64,000 nucleotides of DNA from assembly GCF_032393985.1 (NCBI RefSeq), contig NZ_CP135918.1, forward strand, positions 2,046,001-2,110,000, read 5' to 3'. This stretch comes from Fischerella sp. JS2 (lineage in GTDB: Bacteria; Cyanobacteriota; Cyanobacteriia; Cyanobacteriales; Nostocaceae). The notes under the pieces were generated by a model. That model did not search any database, was not told the DNA's origin, and was given only the letters and a program-made list of their open reading frames with translations. The position numbers and the translations under genes were made by a program. This document shows positions 19,571-27,541 of this stretch, in pieces (position 1 is the first letter of the stretch; every line of letters starts with the position of its first letter).

Positions 19571-21196
19571 ATGATGCGTATTCTGCTGCTGGAAGATTCT
19601 TGGGCAGATGCCGAGCTTATCGGTACTACTTTAAAAAAGAGTATAAATGATTGTGATTTTGTACGGGTAGAAACTCGTACAGACTTTATTAAAGCTCTTA
19701 AAACCGAAACCTTGGATTTGATTTTGGCAGATTACGCTCTTCCCTCTTTTGATGGGTTTTCTGCTTTAGAACTTGCTCGTGCTATCTGTCCAGAAGTACC
19801 ATTTATCATCATATCTGGGATACTTGGTGAGGAGCGAGCTATTGAAACTCTCAAAAGTGGTGCTACAGACTATGTACTTAAACAACGCCTAGAGCGACTA
19901 GTTCCAGCAGTGGAACGAGCTTTGCGAGAAGCTGAAGAACGAAAATTGCTTAGGCAAGCAGAAATAGAATTACGCAAAAGTGAGGAACTATTCCGCACCT
20001 CTGTAGAAACCATCCTAGATAGCTTTGCTATTTACTCTGCCATCCGCGATCCATCAGGTAAAATCATAGACTTTCGCATTGATTATGTGAATACAGCTGC
20101 TTGTGAAAATCATCATTTAACACAGGAAGAGCAATTAGGTAAGTATTTGTGTAAACTCATGCCAGTACATCAGACAAGTGGTCTGTTTACAGAATATTGT
20201 CGGGTTGTAGAAACAGGTCAACCATTGGTAAAGGAGTTGTTGTTGGTAGACGGGGAGAGGGAAAGACAAGGGGGACAAACCAGACAAGGAGGACATGCGG
20301 GATGGTTAACAACTAACTACCAACCACCAACAACCAACAATCAACCAACAACCAACCAAAGAGCCTATGATATTCGTGCTGTGAAGTTTGGGGATGGGGT
20401 AGTTGTGACTTGGCGGGACACAACCGAACGCCGACAAGTCGAAGAAGAACGAAAACAACTAATAGCCCAAGAGCAAGCAGCTAGAGAAGAGGCTGAAAAA
20501 GCAAACCGCCTCAAGGATGAATTTTTAGCAGTTGTTTCCCACGAACTTCGTACTCCACTTAACTCTATGTTGGGTTGGGCGCACATACTCAGAAATCGGC
20601 AATTAAATGAAGCGATCGCTACTAAAGCTTTGGAAACAATTGAGCGTAATGCTAGACACCAAAAAAAATTGATTGAAGATATCCTTGATGTTTCCATGAT
20701 CATTCAGAATAAACTCCGTTTGGAGTTACAGCCTCTGTACTTAGTTCCGATTGTTCATGCTGCAATAGAAGATGTACAGCCACAAGCTCAGGCCAAGTCA
20801 ATCCAAATAGAGTCTATGCTTAGGCCCTTTATCAGTCCGGTTATGGGCGATGCGGAACGGTTGCAGCAGATTATATGCAATCTCCTCTCTAATGCCATCA
20901 AATTTACTCCTGCTGCTGGTCGAGTGCAGATTTCGCTACAGCAAGTAGACTCTTTCGCTCAAATTATAGTCACCGATACTGGACAAGGCATTAGTTCCGA
21001 CTTTTTACCCCATGTGTTTGATCGCTTCCGCCAAGCAGACGCTACTACAACTAGAAAATATGGAGGGTTGGGATTAGGACTTGCTATTGTTCGGCATTTG
21101 GTTGAAATGCACCACGGTCATGTTTATGCTGCTAGTGAGGGAATCGGCAAAGGAGCAACATTTACAGTCCAACTGCCAATCTACAAAATAGAATAG
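19571..21196 (+). CDS. Receiver-PAS-histidine kinase with in-frame repeat insertion
   Basis: From ATG at 19571 (MMRILLLEDSWADAE) the protein has a receiver domain (Asp54 in ILADYALPSFDG), a PAS domain, a coiled coil, HisKA (FLAVVSHELRTPLNSMLG) and a complete ATPase domain (ICNLLSNAIKFTPAAG, VTDTGQGIS, GLGLGLAIVRHL). The frame is open further upstream to a TTG at 19496, but the receiver begins at 19571, so I use that. Inside the PAS domain about 35 residues rich in Gly, Gln, Thr and Asn (about 20251-20360: GERERQGG... TTNYQPPTTNNQPTTN) are translated repeat DNA kept in frame before RAYDIRAVKFGDG. Whether the PAS still folds is unknown. Confidence 0.88.
   Translation: MMRILLLEDSWADAELIGTTLKKSINDCDFVRVETRTDFIKALKTETLDLILADYALPSFDGFSALELARAICPEVPFIIISGILGEERAIETLKSGATDYVLKQRLERLVPAVERALREAEERKLLRQAEIELRKSEELFRTSVETILDSFAIYSAIRDPSGKIIDFRIDYVNTAACENHHLTQEEQLGKYLCKLMPVHQTSGLFTEYCRVVETGQPLVKELLLVDGERERQGGQTRQGGHAGWLTTNYQPPTTNNQPTTNQRAYDIRAVKFGDGVVVTWRDTTERRQVEEERKQLIAQEQAAREEAEKANRLKDEFLAVVSHELRTPLNSMLGWAHILRNRQLNEAIATKALETIERNARHQKKLIEDILDVSMIIQNKLRLELQPLYLVPIVHAAIEDVQPQAQAKSIQIESMLRPFISPVMGDAERLQQIICNLLSNAIKFTPAAGRVQISLQQVDSFAQIIVTDTGQGISSDFLPHVFDRFRQADATTTRKYGGLGLGLAIVRHLVEMHHGHVYAASEGIGKGATFTVQLPIYKIE
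20251..20360. repeat. Repeat DNA inserted in frame within kinase gene
   Basis: G-rich AAGACAAGGGGGACAA words followed by CAACTAACTACCAACCACC and related heptamers of the intergenic type, here inside an open coding frame. Edges are estimated from where PAS-like sequence stops (LLLVD) and resumes (RAYDIRAV). Confidence 0.75.
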
Positions 21197-21218
21197 AAAA
21201 CCTGAAAATTACCGCCTG

Positions 21219-21860
21219 ATGAACACACCACAAGATACGCGTCAATACGCCCCAGCCACCCAGCGCAATCGTGAACCAATTCTGGAAGTACTCATGCAAG
21301 TATTGCCTGCTACTGGTAGTGTTTTAGAAGTTGCTAGCGGAACTGGGGAACATGCGGTGTATTTTGCTCCTCGTCTGTTTCCTCGTCAATGGATACCTTC
21401 CGACCCTAATCCCCTAAATTGTGCTAGCATCACTGCTTGGAGAAAACATTTATCGTGTGAAACTCTTCACCCACCTTTAGAGATTGATACACGTCAGCCA
21501 GTCTGGATAGTGGAGAAAGAAATACCATTTAATCCTTCACCAATTACAGCCATAGTCAATATCAACATGATTCACATTTCTCCTTGGGATGCTTGTTTGG
21601 GACTAATGGCAGGTGCAGGTCGTATTCTTTCGTCTGGTGGTATCCTCTACTTGTATGGGTCGTTCAAACGGGACGGTAAACATACTGCACCAAGTAACGC
21701 TGCTTTCGATGAATATCTACGCGTCCAAAATCCAGAATGGGGGATACGTAATCTCGAAGATGTGGTAATAGCAGCTAGTAAACACAATCTTAGTTTAGTC
21801 AATGTTTATCAAATGCCTGCAAATAATTTTTCAGTAGTATTTAAAGTGAATTACGGTTGA
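21219..21860 (+). CDS. DUF938 family, SAM-dependent methyltransferase-like protein
   Basis: A 213-residue protein with the DUF938 pattern: RQYAPATQRNREPILEVL at the N-terminus, then a class I methyltransferase glycine loop VLEVASGTGEHAVYF, an acidic strand end WIPSDPNP, and NINMIHISPW in the middle. The substrate of the family is not known to me. It starts 22 bp after the kinase gene on the same strand, close enough for co-transcription, but the function shows no tie to signalling. Confidence 0.85.
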   Translation: MNTPQDTRQYAPATQRNREPILEVLMQVLPATGSVLEVASGTGEHAVYFAPRLFPRQWIPSDPNPLNCASITAWRKHLSCETLHPPLEIDTRQPVWIVEKEIPFNPSPITAIVNINMIHISPWDACLGLMAGAGRILSSGGILYLYGSFKRDGKHTAPSNAAFDEYLRVQNPEWGIRNLEDVVIAASKHNLSLVNVYQMPANNFSVVFKVNYG

Positions 21861-22176
21861 TGTGGATTAATGGGTTGACAAATAGTCATGTTTTAGAAAC
21901 GAACACTAATTAAATATTTAAATCTTAGACAGAAGTTTCTAAAGTGATAAACAGTCATGTTTTAGAAACGAACACCGATGCACATAGATAAACACCGATG
22001 GTTATAGATAGATTATCCGTTATGTGTTTTTGTTCAAGCGAATATGAAATTATATTAAGTCTGGCTAATTACTTACGATATAAAGCTTGGGCATTGTGCA
22101 TGGGAAAATCATCAGTATCTTAATTACCAATTACCCATTACCCACTCTAACGGATAGTATAAGTCGTCAAACGGAC
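21861..22176. other. Intergenic region with a 23-base direct repeat
   Basis: AGTCATGTTTTAGAAACGAA plus CAC occurs at 21884-21906 and again, identical, at 21953-21975. ACACCGATG words follow twice (near 21974 and 21992). The end (ACCAATTACCCATTACCCAC) is heptamer-like and was excluded from the next gene. Confidence 0.75.
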
Positions 22177-23055
22177 ATGACATTATTTGTTGCTACATTT
22201 TATAAGTTTGTTAAACTTCCAGATTACGTTGAGATACAACAACCTTTGCTGTCTTATTGCCAAGCACAAGGTATCAAGGGAACTATTTTACTGGCGGAAG
22301 AAGGTATAAATGGTACTGTTGCAGGTTCCCGTGAGGCTATTGATTCACTGTTGTCTTTTTTGCGTTCTGACTCCCGCTTGGCGGATTTGGAACATAAAGA
22401 GTCTACTACCGAGGAACCACCGTTTCAACGTATGAAGGTACGCCTGAAAAAAGAAATTGTTACTATGGGGCTGGCTGATATTGACCCTAATGAAAAAGTA
22501 GGAACTTATGTTAGTCCCAAAGATTGGAACAACGTAATTTCCGATCCAGAGGTAGTAGTAATTGATACTCGCAATGATTATGAATTTAGTATTGGCACTT
22601 TTAAAGGAGCGCAAAATCCTAGTACAGAATCATTTCGGCAATTTCCAGAATATGTAAGTAATCACCTTGATCCTACTCAGCACAAGAAAGTAGCACTATT
22701 TTGTACTGGTGGAATTCGCTGTGAAAAAGCTTCTTCTTTGATGCTTGCACAAGGTTTTCAAGAAGTTTATCACCTCAAAGGCGGGATTCTTAAGTATTTA
22801 GAGGAAGTTCCAGCTGAGGAAAGTCTTTGGGAAGGAGAGTGTTTTGTTTTTGATGAACGGGTAGCTGTAAGTCATGGTTTGGAACCCGGTTCCTATAGGA
22901 TGTGTGTCGGTTGTGGACATCCTATTTCGGAAGCTGATAAAACTTCTCCCAAATATGAAGAAGGAATTAGTTGTCCCCATTGTTTTGATAGTCTCACTCC
23001 AGAAAAAAGAGAACGTCTTGAGGAGAAAAGGCGACATATGTCAAGGGGGATATAG
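22177..23055 (+). CDS. trhO: tRNA uridine(34) hydroxylase TrhO, rhodanese domain protein
   Basis: A 292-residue protein of the TrhO/YceA family, which makes 5-hydroxyuridine at the wobble position of some tRNAs. The N-terminal acylphosphatase-like part ([27 protein letters not shown]) is followed by a rhodanese domain with the active-site loop [13 protein letters not shown], and a C-terminal Cys cluster ([15 protein letters not shown]) likely to bind zinc. I place the start at ATG 22177, where homology begins; thirty more codons upstream are open but encode repeat-derived residues. Confidence 0.93.
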   Translation: MTLFVATFYKFVKLPDYVEIQQPLLSYCQAQGIKGTILLAEEGINGTVAGSREAIDSLLSFLRSDSRLADLEHKESTTEEPPFQRMKVRLKKEIVTMGLADIDPNEKVGTYVSPKDWNNVISDPEVVVIDTRNDYEFSIGTFKGAQNPSTESFRQFPEYVSNHLDPTQHKKVALFCTGGIRCEKASSLMLAQGFQEVYHLKGGILKYLEEVPAEESLWEGECFVFDERVAVSHGLEPGSYRMCVGCGHPISEADKTSPKYEEGISCPHCFDSLTPEKRERLEEKRRHMSRGI

Positions 23056-23133
23056 TTATACCATTTCGCCATATGTTCTGAGCGATTAAGCTAGAAGTTA
23101 GAGGAGTACATAAATATCAATAGGGAGACAAAT

Positions 23134-24093
23134 GTGAACAGTGTAGTTCACTGGCAACAACGAGTAGGTAATCAAAGAGACTGGGTATGGCGGGGCTGGC
23201 AAACTCGCTATACCTATATTCGTCCTATCCAAAACCACCCCAACACAACCCCTCTGATTTTATTGCATGGGTTTGGTGCTTCTATTGGACATTGGCGACA
23301 CAATTTAGAAGTATTAGGAGAACTGCATACAGTCTATGCTCTAGACATGCTGGGTTTTGGTGCTTCCGAAAAAGCTTGTGTGAATTATAGTATCCAACTT
23401 TGGGTTGAACAGGTGTATGACTTTTGGAAAACATTTATCCGCCAGCCTGTAATCTTAGTGGGTAATTCCCTCGGTTCGCTGGTTTCCTTAGCTACGGCTG
23501 CTACTTATCCAGACATGGTGCAGGGTGTAGTGATGATGAGTCTACCAGATCCATCTTTGGAGCAAGAAGCGATTCCTGCTTTTCTACATCCCGTCGTTGC
23601 CACAATTAAAAATATGGTGGCTTCGCCATTATTGATGAAACCTCTATTTTATTTTGTTCGCCGACCAAACATACTACGGCGCTGGGCTGCGATCGCCTAC
23701 GCTAACCCAGAAGCTATTACTGATGAACTAGTAGAAATATTAGCAGGGCCTCCCCAAGATAGAGGTTCTGCCCGCGCTTTTAGTGCTTTGTTTAAAGCGA
23801 CAATCAGCGCCAATTTTGGCATGAGTGTCAAGTCTATGCTGCCTAACTTAACAATTCCCATGCTGTTAATCTGGGGACAAAAAGATAAATTTGTTCCCCC
23901 AGCACTTGCCCGTGAATTTACCAAATATAATGAGAACTTACAATTGCTGAGTATAGAAAATGTCGGTCATTGTCCCCACGATGAAAATCCAGAGATTATT
24001 AACCAGGCTATTTTAGATTGGATTAATTCACTTAGCGATCGCCAATCCAAAGATAACTCTCTAATAGATACAACTTCAGCCCAAAAGTGTTGA
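23134..24093 (+). CDS. Alpha/beta hydrolase
   Basis: A 319-residue alpha/beta-hydrolase fold enzyme. The oxyanion loop is LLHGFGASIGHWRHN, the nucleophile elbow is LVGNSLGSLVSL, the acid is in LLIWGQKDKFVPP and the catalytic His is in NVGHCPHDENP. The start is GTG at 23134, seven bases after AGGGAG; the overlapping ATG at 23132 runs into TGA. This cyanobacterial group resembles plant chlorophyll dephytylase/pheophytinase-like hydrolases, but a substrate cannot be deduced. It converges with the BON-domain gene. Confidence 0.88.
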   Translation: MNSVVHWQQRVGNQRDWVWRGWQTRYTYIRPIQNHPNTTPLILLHGFGASIGHWRHNLEVLGELHTVYALDMLGFGASEKACVNYSIQLWVEQVYDFWKTFIRQPVILVGNSLGSLVSLATAATYPDMVQGVVMMSLPDPSLEQEAIPAFLHPVVATIKNMVASPLLMKPLFYFVRRPNILRRWAAIAYANPEAITDELVEILAGPPQDRGSARAFSALFKATISANFGMSVKSMLPNLTIPMLLIWGQKDKFVPPALAREFTKYNENLQLLSIENVGHCPHDENPEIINQAILDWINSLSDRQSKDNSLIDTTSAQKC

Positions 24094-24111
24094 TGTATTC
24101 AGTTTGTAGTT

Positions 24112-24160
24112 AGCGCTTCAGCGCTCAAGCATAACATCCTAAAAGCGCTAAAGCACTGAC
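24112..24160. repeat. Inverted-repeat element GTAGTTAGCGCTTCAGCGCT type
   Basis: The 3' gap between two converging genes holds TAGCGCTTCAGCGCT and, inverted, AAAGCGCTAAAGCACT. A cleaner member of the same family is at 50155-50176. It could act as a two-way transcription stop, though no T-run is present. Confidence 0.5.
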
Positions 24161-24166
24161 TATAAA

Positions 24167-24526
24167 CTAGCCAATCGTAACTTGACTTGTGTCAACAGCC
24201 GCCGCACCATTGACGCTTCGCGCCACAGAAACCATTTTGTTGAGAATATCTTGGCTAGGAACTTTACCCTTTAACACAACAGTACTGCCAGTTTGAGCAA
24301 CCCAAAGGGTATCGATGTCATCTAATTGGTTATCTTGATCAAATGCAAGTGCTACACGCTTTGCTAAACCACTTTGATCGTATTCTCCGTTCAATCCTAT
24401 CCGTTCTGGAGCAATTTGCTGAGTAGCAGCAGGTGCAGCTGGCTGTTGTTGTACTGCTTGGGGAGCAGGATTCACTTGAGCATTTTGTGGTTTTTCTAAT
24501 CCAAAAAGTCTTTTTAACCAACCCAT
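24167..24526 (-). CDS. BON domain protein
   Basis: A 119-residue protein with a basic N-terminus (MGWLKRLFGLEKPQ), a Gln/Ala/Pro-rich linker and a C-terminal BON domain (GLAKRVALAFDQD, VVLKGKVPSQDIL, VARSVNGAAAVDTSQV). BON domains bind membranes or other envelope parts. The ATG at 24526 is preceded by AGGAGA at the right distance, so I prefer it over the longer frame from 24574. Function unknown. Confidence 0.85.
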   Translation of the reverse strand: MGWLKRLFGLEKPQNAQVNPAPQAVQQQPAAPAATQQIAPERIGLNGEYDQSGLAKRVALAFDQDNQLDDIDTLWVAQTGSTVVLKGKVPSQDILNKMVSVARSVNGAAAVDTSQVTIG

Positions 24527-24693
24527 AACTTTGTCTCCTATAGGGTTACTAACTATCTGCAATATAAAAACCAAAACATATAATTTACATCTATCTATGT
24601 TCTGATATTGAGTTAAAAAGATTTCTACCTTTGGATGAAAAATTGTTATCTTTATGTCTTTGTGCCTTAGTAATGAAAATTTTTAAACTACTG

Positions 24694-25233
24694 CTATGTA
24701 TTCATATATCGAAATATAGCTGCAATGTTATGCGCGTCATCTATGCCACGATGATGTGTGCCTTGTAATTCTATCCCCAAATGTTCCAGAGCCTGTGCCA
24801 TGCCAAATTTTTGGGACACACCACAATATTCGGAAAATTCTTTTTTGATATTTCTATGCTCAGAACTAAAAGGGTAGGGGACATTATGGAATTTACAATC
24901 CCTGATAAATTGGTTTTTATCGTAATCTCCCCAAGAACAGAAAGTATGATTGGGGAATGAATATATCCATTCTTTAAATTCATAAATTACTTCTGGAAAT
25001 TTAGGAGCAGCATCAACATCTTGCTGGCGAATCGTAGTTAATTCTGTACAAAATTTCGTGAGTTGCGGATTTCTTACAGGTTTTATAAACTTCTGATATT
25101 CCGACTCAAGTTGCCATGTTGAATCATTCAACATGACTGCACCAATTTCGATGAGTTCCATTTCATGTCTGGGAATACTATTGTCGTGAGAGCAAGTAGC
25201 CTCTACATCAACAATGAGAAAATATTTAATCAT
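24694..25233 (-). CDS. DEDDh-type 3'-5' exonuclease
   Basis: A 179-residue exonuclease of the RNase T/DnaQ fold, close to the ERI1/KapD group. Exo I is FLIVDVEATC, Exo II contains FCSWGDYDKNQF, and Exo III is HHRGIDDAHNIAAIF with the His four residues before the Asp, giving the DEDDh set. It would remove nucleotides from 3' ends of RNA or DNA in the cytoplasm. The start ATG at 25233 gives MIKYFLIVDVEATCS. No operon partner. Confidence 0.88.
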   Translation of the reverse strand: MIKYFLIVDVEATCSHDNSIPRHEMELIEIGAVMLNDSTWQLESEYQKFIKPVRNPQLTKFCTELTTIRQQDVDAAPKFPEVIYEFKEWIYSFPNHTFCSWGDYDKNQFIRDCKFHNVPYPFSSEHRNIKKEFSEYCGVSQKFGMAQALEHLGIELQGTHHRGIDDAHNIAAIFRYMNT

Positions 25234-25488
25234 GTTTTATGTTCATTTAGGTGAGTAATAAACTATCCAATCATTGCTCTGCAAGCGTTTGAGTGGTGAC
25301 GCTTTACCATGAAAGCTTGTATAAAACCACCTATCACTCCATTTTGGACATGATCCTTAGAAGCGACTACAACCCAGTATTTAGAGTTTTCCAACTTTGG
25401 AAAAAATTAACTATATATAATAATCGTGATTACTATTTTGAGATGAGAGAATTTGCAAAATTTTTTGATGAGTATATTTGACAATAGG

Positions 25489-25965
25489 CTAAAAATGTGT
25501 ATTAAAGTTAGATGAAAAAGGTTGAATCCAACCTCGTTGCATAGCTACATCAAGAGCGATCGCTGCAATTTTAAACCACAATACACCCTCCAAAGTCAAA
25601 ATAACAAAGGGTAGCACATCACCACTACAAGCAAATCCAACATCTATCTGAGCTAATCCTCTAACAAAACCGAAAGCTAACACTCCTCCATTTTTGAGTT
25701 GCAGGTTTTGATCTTGACGAATGATATATCGATAAGTAACGCCAAACAGCAAACCTGAAAAAGTTGCGATTGCAGCACTCACCAAAAACTGTAAATTGAG
25801 GAGTTCAACTCCCAGGCTGCCAAGTGCAGGAAAATACTTTGCTAAAACTAGGCTGTCAATCAACGAAGTGATCCCGAAAGCTGAGAGTAGACACAAAGCT
25901 GCTAGAGTTCCCGCTTTTAAGGATTCTAGGCGTTCTGCCATCAGATTATCTGAAGTATTGTTCAT
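25489..25965 (-). CDS. Conserved cyanobacterial membrane protein of unknown function
   Basis: About 158 residues with four probable membrane segments (AGTLAALCLLSAFGITSLI; FLVSAAIATFSGLLFGVTY; GGVLAFGFVRGLAQIDVG; VILTLEGVLWFKIAAIALDV). I do not recognise a named family, but the composition and segment spacing look genuine. The frame is open up to 26031, but those extra residues are Pro/Ser-rich repeat translation, so I start at ATG 25965 (MNNTSDNLMAERLES); ATG 25941 is also possible. Confidence 0.7.
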   Translation of the reverse strand: MNNTSDNLMAERLESLKAGTLAALCLLSAFGITSLIDSLVLAKYFPALGSLGVELLNLQFLVSAAIATFSGLLFGVTYRYIIRQDQNLQLKNGGVLAFGFVRGLAQIDVGFACSGDVLPFVILTLEGVLWFKIAAIALDVAMQRGWIQPFSSNFNTHF

Positions 25966-26041
25966 GCACAGACGAGGTGTGGGGGGCAGTGGGGAGTGTG
26001 GGGAGTAGAATAATAACCAGCCATTAACCACTAACTACTAA

Positions 26042-26072
26042 TGTACAGACGCGAGGAACATCGCGTCTGTAC
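26042..26072. repeat. Palindromic repeat GTACAGACGCGA...TCGCGTCTGTAC
   Basis: Two perfect 12-base arms enclose GGAACA. This is a common intergenic hairpin of heterocystous cyanobacteria. A decayed relative may be GTACAGATGCACTTTTGTGC at about 33265. It is followed by CCAACCA/CTAACAACCAAC heptamers (26073-26110). It lies about 100 bp upstream of petN. Confidence 0.85.
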
Positions 26073-26167
26073 CCACCAACCACTAACAACCAACAATCAA
26101 CCACCAACCAATTCCCAGTATCATAAATATTGGAGTAGTTTTGTAAATGAACTTAAGAAGTACAACT

Positions 26168-26257
26168 ATGGAGATTTTGACATTAGGATGGGTTTCACTG
26201 CTGGTTGTTTTCACTTGGTCAATTGCAATGGTAGTTTGGGGTCGTAACGGATTGTAG
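26168..26257 (+). CDS. petN: Cytochrome b6-f complex subunit PetN
   Basis: A 29-residue single-helix protein, [12 protein letters not shown] ... [15 protein letters not shown], that matches PetN (subunit VIII) in length and sequence. PetN is an integral thylakoid membrane subunit needed for a stable cytochrome b6-f complex. An AAGAAG ribosome-binding-like word lies about eight bases before the ATG. Another small membrane protein starts eight bases after the stop. Confidence 0.96.
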   Translation: MEILTLGWVSLLVVFTWSIAMVVWGRNGL

Positions 26258-26264
26258 AGGTGTC

Positions 26265-26426
26265 GTGGAAAGTCCACTCTTAAATATTTTGGCTTTGGTT
26301 GCTCTGGTGCTACTGGTAGTAGTCACTGGAGGAGTTGGTTATCTGACGCTGGCTGATTGGCGCGATCGCCGTCTTCAAGAACAAGAAAAACGCGAACTCC
26401 GACGCACCAATCCTAAGCGGCGATGA
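26265..26426 (+). CDS. Small membrane protein downstream of petN
   Basis: A 53-residue frame with GTG start at 26265: one membrane helix (LLNILALVALVLLVVVTGG), then a charged cytoplasmic tail (DWRDRRLQEQEKRELRR). The AGAGGT at about 26256-26261 is placed as a ribosome site but is close. It is eight bases after petN, so co-transcription is very likely. I recall similar small proteins in cyanobacterial genomes but no function; a role beside the b6-f complex would be a guess. Confidence 0.75.
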   Translation: MESPLLNILALVALVLLVVVTGGVGYLTLADWRDRRLQEQEKRELRRTNPKRR

Positions 26427-26449
26427 AATTCTACAAATAGAGACGCTTC

Positions 26450-26512
26450 AACAGTTATCAGTTATCAGTTATCAGATTTATCTTTGTTTACTGATAACTT
26501 ATGACTGATTAA
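26450..26512. repeat. ACAGTTATCAGT repeats forming a hairpin
   Basis: CAGTTATCAGTTATCAG is followed after a short gap by CTGATAACTTATGACTG, its approximate complement. GAGACGCTTCA and TGGAGCGTCTC flank it, giving an outer pairing. It may act as terminator of the petN transcript but has no T-run. Confidence 0.6.
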
Positions 26513-26553
26513 AATGGAGCGTCTCTACAAATTCTGTGTGTTTCAGGAAAAAA

Positions 26554-26730
26554 TTATTGCTTTTGATAGTAATCCCAAACTAATGCAATCAGCACTGCTA
26601 AACCAGTAATTGCCAAAGCATGAAAAGGGTTTTGTCCTTGACTAACAGCAAAAGATGTAACTACACCAGCACCTAAGGCAGCGGTAACAGCAGCAGTAAC
26701 CAAACCAGATTGGGAATTGCGATTATACAT
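26554..26730 (-). CDS. Small conserved hypothetical membrane protein
   Basis: A 58-residue frame: polar start (MYNRNSQSG), a Ala/Val-rich helix (LVTAAVTAALGAGVVTSFAV) and a second helix (HALAITGLAVLIALVWDYY). I start at ATG 26730; a TTG eleven codons upstream keeps the frame open but is a poor start. No function recognised. Confidence 0.65.
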   Translation of the reverse strand: MYNRNSQSGLVTAAVTAALGAGVVTSFAVSQGQNPFHALAITGLAVLIALVWDYYQKQ

Positions 26731-26937
26731 ATTGATCTTTGAGAGTGAATAGTTTGAATTCAAGGCACTATATCTCCCTCAAAATAACATTCAGTTTTTT
26801 TAAGATTGACCTTTTGGTAAATATCGCAATTAAGCTTTACTTTTGCTTACAAAGTAAATAAAATTAACATAAAAAAGAATTTTTGTCTTCTAAAAAAGTG
26901 CTATTTCTCCCTATTGTTATTCTGTTTCTTCTGCTAT

Positions 26938-27429
26938 TTAAGTATCATCTTGTTCGTCAATTTTCTGGACATTGCCTGATTTTACCCAACCTTCTTGCTC
27001 TCCATTTTCTAAACGAATTTTTTGCCAATCTTTGTCACTACTTTCTTCTAAAACTATCACTTTTTGATTAAAAGCAACTCCTCCAGTGCGTTCGGAATCT
27101 GCTGTTGGTTCTTTTCGCAAGCGTAAGCCTTGCTTCCAGGTCACACGTGCTTTATACGCTCCTGGTGGTAGTGATTGTGCTGATTCCTCTGGCTTGGGGC
27201 TTTTTTGGGGAGTTGGTGAAGATTCTTCTAAAGATACTTGATTGGTTTTTGATGTTTGAGATTTGGGTGCTTGTGCTTTTACCACAGGGTTGTCATTGGC
27301 GTAAATTGGTTTCGGTGGGGGTGCAGAAACTCGGTTCATAAAATACAGCGCCATAGCAAATCCACCACCGATTAAAATTGCCATTGCTAATATAAACCCG
27401 AATATATACTTTAATATTTGAGTCACCAT
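26938..27429 (-). CDS. Membrane-anchored SH3 domain protein
   Basis: A 163-residue protein with an N-terminal membrane anchor (FGFILAMAILIGGGFAMALYF), a Pro/Ser/Lys-rich linker (about residues 38-95) and a C-terminal bacterial SH3 domain (VTWKQGLRLRKEPTADSE; VIVLEESSDKDWQKI; EGWVKSGNV). Such proteins sit in the periplasm and often bind peptidoglycan. ATG at 27429. Ycf46 lies upstream on the same strand, separated by heptamer repeats. Confidence 0.85.
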   Translation of the reverse strand: MVTQILKYIFGFILAMAILIGGGFAMALYFMNRVSAPPPKPIYANDNPVVKAQAPKSQTSKTNQVSLEESSPTPQKSPKPEESAQSLPPGAYKARVTWKQGLRLRKEPTADSERTGGVAFNQKVIVLEESSDKDWQKIRLENGEQEGWVKSGNVQKIDEQDDT

Positions 27430-27469
27430 AATTTAAAACTTCGCTATAAGTAAATTTATTTTTCGTGAT

Positions 27470-27530
27470 GGGTGTTAGCAGTTAGTGGATAGTGGTTAGT
27501 GTAACTACCCACCCACTAACTACTAACCAA
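27470..27530. repeat. TTAGTGG/CTAACTA heptamer repeats
   Basis: TTAGCAGTTAGTGGATAGTGG is followed by ACCCACCCACTAACTACTAACC. The two blocks are complementary, so they can form a hairpin between the two minus-strand genes. Confidence 0.65.
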
Positions 27531-27541
27531 TCCATAATTCG

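Noticed and set aside
25293-25481. 62-codon plus-strand frame between exonuclease and membrane protein genes
   Set aside because: No recognisable domain, no clear ribosome site and no neighbour support; may be a decayed remnant but cannot be supported.
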